Positions 28,647 to 30,864 of a DNA stretch of 30,864 nt are shown piece after piece. How positions within the stretch are numbered: the first letter of the stretch is position 1; each line of letters opens with the position of its first letter. The notes beneath the pieces were generated by a model. The model was not told the origin of the DNA. It ran no database searches and saw only the letters and a program-made list of their open reading frames with translations. The position numbers and the translations under genes were made by a program. Origin of the DNA: Spartobacteria bacterium (lineage in GTDB: Bacteria > Verrucomicrobiota > Verrucomicrobiia > Chthoniobacterales > UBA10450); assembly GCA_021324035.1 (NCBI GenBank), contig JAJPJU010000073.1, forward strand, positions 1-30,864, in the 5' to 3' direction.

Positions 28647-29936
28647 ATGCAGTTTTCGACTGACGAAAGATTCGCAAAGCAGCTCGATGCCGAGGATCCC
28701 TTGCGCGGCTTGCGCGAGAGATTTTATTTGCCCCTCGGCAAAGATGGACGGCCCCTGATTTATTTCGCCGGCAATTCGTTAGGCCTGATGCCGAAGCTGG
28801 CGCGCGAATTTGTCGACCAGGAATTGGACGACTGGGCGAAGCTGGGCGTTGACGCGCATCTTGGAGCGAAAACGCCCTGGTACACCTATCACGAGCCACT
28901 GCGTGAACCGATGGCCCGCATCGTGGGCGCGAAACCGGTCGAGATCATCTGCATGAACAGCCTCACGGCAAACCTGCACCTGATGATGGCGACTTTTTAC
29001 CGGCCAACGAAATCACGATTCAAAATTTTGATGGAAGATCCCGCGTTTCCGTCCGACACCTACGCGATCAAAACCCAGATTCGTCATCACGGTCTCGATC
29101 CAAAAGACGCGCTGGTCCTCGCGAGTCCGCGAAAAGGTGAATTCATCGTCCGGACCGAAGACATTCTCGAACTGATCGAGAAAAATCGTGACTCACTCGC
29201 GATTGTTTGGATCGCCGGGGTGAATTTCTTCACCGGGCAGCTCTTCGACATGCCGGAAATTACGAAAGCAGCGCAGAAGCACGATATTTTGGTTGGATTC
29301 GATCTCGCGCACGGAGTCGGCAATGTTCCGTTGTCGATGCACGATTGGAACGTCGATTTTGCGGTTTGGTGTTCCTACAAATATCTCAACGCCGGGCCGG
29401 GTGCGATCGCGGGCGCGTACCTGCACGAGCGGCACGCGACCAACACGAAACTGCCGCGCTTCGCCGGCTGGTTTGGGAATGATCCAAACACGCGTTTCCA
29501 AATGCAGCTCGAGCCTGAGTTTATTCCTGTCACATCAGCCGATGCGTGGCAAGTCAGCAATCCGCCGATTTTTTCGATGGCGCCGCTGCGCGCTTCGCTG
29601 GCGATTTTCGGTGAAGCCGGCGGAATGAATCCATTGCGTGAGAAGTCGGTTAAGCTAACCGGCTACCTGGAATTTTTACTGAACCAGATAAGCGCCAGTG
29701 CGGCTCGCACATCGAAAAGATTTACGGTCATCACATCGAGCAACCCGAGCGCACGCGGGTGCCAGTTGTCGATCCTGGCGAACGAAAATCCAAAAGAATT
29801 GTTCAAGGAACTCCAGGCCGCCGGCGTGAAATGCGATTTCCGCGAACCGAACGTCATCCGCGTCGCGCCGACTCCGCTTTACAACACATTTCACGAAGTT
29901 TGGCGTTTTGCCGAGATTCTGGGTTCGCATAAGTGA
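28647..29936 (+). CDS. kynU: Kynureninase
   Basis: This is a pyridoxal-phosphate enzyme that cleaves kynurenine to anthranilate, or 3-hydroxykynurenine to 3-hydroxyanthranilate, releasing alanine. The 429-aa length fits. Diagnostic motifs are IYFAGNSLGLMP near the N-terminus, CMNSLTANLHLMM for phosphate binding (around Asn104-Thr107), VGFDLAHGVGNVPL with Asp219 and His222, and the PLP lysine Lys245 in WCSYKYLNAGPG. The end contains the usual GVKCDFREPNVIRVAPTPLYN. It stands alone on its strand with a structured repeat directly upstream. The RidA-like 2-aminomuconate deaminase 4.4 kb away would act later in the same degradative route, suggesting tryptophan or kynurenine catabolism; other steps must lie elsewhere. 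Confidence 0.97.
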   Translation: MQFSTDERFAKQLDAEDPLRGLRERFYLPLGKDGRPLIYFAGNSLGLMPKLAREFVDQELDDWAKLGVDAHLGAKTPWYTYHEPLREPMARIVGAKPVEIICMNSLTANLHLMMATFYRPTKSRFKILMEDPAFPSDTYAIKTQIRHHGLDPKDALVLASPRKGEFIVRTEDILELIEKNRDSLAIVWIAGVNFFTGQLFDMPEITKAAQKHDILVGFDLAHGVGNVPLSMHDWNVDFAVWCSYKYLNAGPGAIAGAYLHERHATNTKLPRFAGWFGNDPNTRFQMQLEPEFIPVTSADAWQVSNPPIFSMAPLRASLAIFGEAGGMNPLREKSVKLTGYLEFLLNQISASAARTSKRFTVITSSNPSARGCQLSILANENPKELFKELQAAGVKCDFREPNVIRVAPTPLYNTFHEVWRFAEILGSHK

Positions 29937-29960
29937 GGCAAAGCAGGCGGCATGCCTTCG

Positions 29961-30864
29961 CTAGGTCGGCCCGTTTGTCGAAGGTTCGCGGGTTTGAACG
30001 ACGCTGAATTTCTTCTTCAGTTTCAAACACGGACGCTCGAGAAAATAATATGAGATCGCCGCAATCAAAAAGGTCGCGGCAATTTGGACGGGAATTAATC
30101 GCGGCTGATTTCCTCGAAACCAGCCGGCGATGAATACGAAAACAAAAAAATGCCACAAGTACAAACCGTAAGATAAACGGCCCGCCCAAACCAATGGCGG
30201 CAGCCGGAGTAATTTTGCGGGAATGCTTTGGGCGTTGGAAAGAATGCCAGCTAAAAACACCGCAACCCCAATTGCGAAGAGAGTGCCGCCGATCGTGAGA
30301 CCAAACGGGACCTGAACAGACCCCGGCACCGGATAGGCAAAGAAAAGCACGTAGCCAACGAACGCGGCGCCGATTAATCCGAGAATTGCCCAGATCCGCG
30401 CCGAGAAGACTTCATATCCCGCCAGCCCGAGCGCGCATCCGACCAATAATGCGTCCGCCCTCGTATCCAATCCATTGTAAATCCGGTCAAATGATTCGGC
30501 GCCGTGGTACAAATAAATCCGGTCGAGGTTGACGAAAACAATCGCCATTGCGACGACGATCAGGATTCGATTCACCCTGAATTTTCGCGACAAGAGAAAC
30601 AGAAGCGTTAAGGGCCAAATCAGGTAAAACTGCTCCTCGATCGATAACGACCACAAGTTGCCAAGAATGCCGATGTCGTGGCCGAACGCTCGCAGCCAAT
30701 TCGCGATGTAAAATAATGCGGCTAACGAATCCCAGCGCACCCTGGATGTCTGCGCACTTGTTTCAAAGACACTGACAAAAATGTTGATTACGATCAACAA
30801 CAGCAGCACCGCCGGGAGAATTCGGAGGCCGCGGCGGGCGTAGAATTTTTTCAGACTAATTTGA
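29961..30864 (-). CDS. Acyltransferase-3 family membrane protein, cut by the window edge
   Basis: The reading frame stays open to the right end of the window, so the start is outside; about 300 C-terminal residues are visible. The partial sequence begins KKFYARRGLRILPA, the usual stretch after the first helices of acyltransferase-3 proteins, followed by LGNLWSLSIEEQFYLIWPL, a signature of the family, then about eight membrane helices, WAGRLSYGLYLWHF and the typical ending SYYFLERPCLKLKKKF. These integral membrane enzymes transfer acetyl or other acyl groups to extracellular sugars, for example in O-antigen or peptidoglycan modification. The gene is convergent with kynU, with 24 bp between the stops. 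The substrate cannot be inferred from the visible part. Confidence 0.92.
   Translation of the reverse strand, partial: QISLKKFYARRGLRILPAVLLLLIVINIFVSVFETSAQTSRVRWDSLAALFYIANWLRAFGHDIGILGNLWSLSIEEQFYLIWPLTLLFLLSRKFRVNRILIVVAMAIVFVNLDRIYLYHGAESFDRIYNGLDTRADALLVGCALGLAGYEVFSARIWAILGLIGAAFVGYVLFFAYPVPGSVQVPFGLTIGGTLFAIGVAVFLAGILSNAQSIPAKLLRLPPLVWAGRLSYGLYLWHFFVFVFIAGWFRGNQPRLIPVQIAATFLIAAISYYFLERPCLKLKKKFSVVQTREPSTNGPT

Noticed and set aside
1..30864. CRISPR arrays, tRNA or rRNA genes, insertion sequences, integrases and phage genes
   Set aside because: I looked for these and found none; the repeats present are short, intergenic and not regularly spaced with unique spacers.

Overview
The window looks like chromosomal DNA of a free-living, GC-rich, Gram-negative bacterium, most likely a soil Verrucomicrobium of the Chthoniobacterales (Spartobacteria) type. 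The support is indirect. Predicted envelope proteins include an RND efflux pump, a lipoprotein adaptor and a beta-barrel-like protein. Shine-Dalgarno sites are often weak. There is a large beta-helix protein with a choice-of-anchor-Q-like tail. The right half carries short dispersed-looking intergenic repeats (CACAGATTTCGCAGATT, GGCGTTTG..CAAACGCC, ACAGGATT, GGCGTTG) that I associate from memory with this group. No tRNA, rRNA, CRISPR array, insertion sequence, integrase or phage gene is visible, so this is not an obvious island.

Layout. Positions 15-437 hold one unrecognised gene. Positions 548-5398 (minus) are a tripartite-efflux operon: a small exported protein, a lipoprotein adaptor overlapping it by ATGA, and an AcrB-like pump. 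No TolC-like gene and no local regulator are present. A SpoIIAA-like gene (5613-5972, plus) faces a minus-strand operon at 5978-8258 that encodes a VIT1/CCC1-like membrane protein, a beta-barrel-like secreted protein and a PPK2 polyphosphate kinase.

Positions 8345-16627 (minus) are a dense signalling cluster: two paralogous multi-PAS histidine kinases, a FixJ-type regulator coupled to the second kinase by ATGA, and three receiver-only proteins, one of them degenerate. The kinases are mosaics. Their N-terminal membrane piece, PAS-1, PAS-2 and kinase core are closely related, while the sensor and PAS-3 differ.

Positions 16925-19325 hold a membrane rhodanese lacking the catalytic cysteine, a small secreted protein with a clear terminator, and a polytopic membrane protein. 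Positions 19396-24821 (plus) are a run of small genes: a Gly/Tyr/His/Trp-rich exported peptidoglycan-binding protein, DUF2277, an Asp-box beta-propeller, a MoaD/ThiS-like protein ending in Gly-Gly, an exported SRPBCC protein, a CPBP intramembrane protease, a RidA/2-aminomuconate-deaminase-like protein and a VOC protein. The right end has a phospholipase-D/cardiolipin-synthase-like protein, the beta-helix protein, kynureninase, and an acyltransferase-3 protein cut by the window edge.

Most promising leads: (1) a motif ATNRGACCTT (AAGGTCYNAT on the minus strand) at five intergenic sites, always in the same orientation and upstream of minus-strand genes that include signalling, efflux, VIT-like and rhodanese genes, so possibly a regulon of the local FixJ-type regulator or a sigma factor; (2) the mosaic kinase pair with its set of receivers; (3) the neighbourhood of DUF2277, Asp-box propeller and a diglycine ubiquitin-fold protein; (4) several structured intergenic repeats, including one predicted to fold as a three-way junction.
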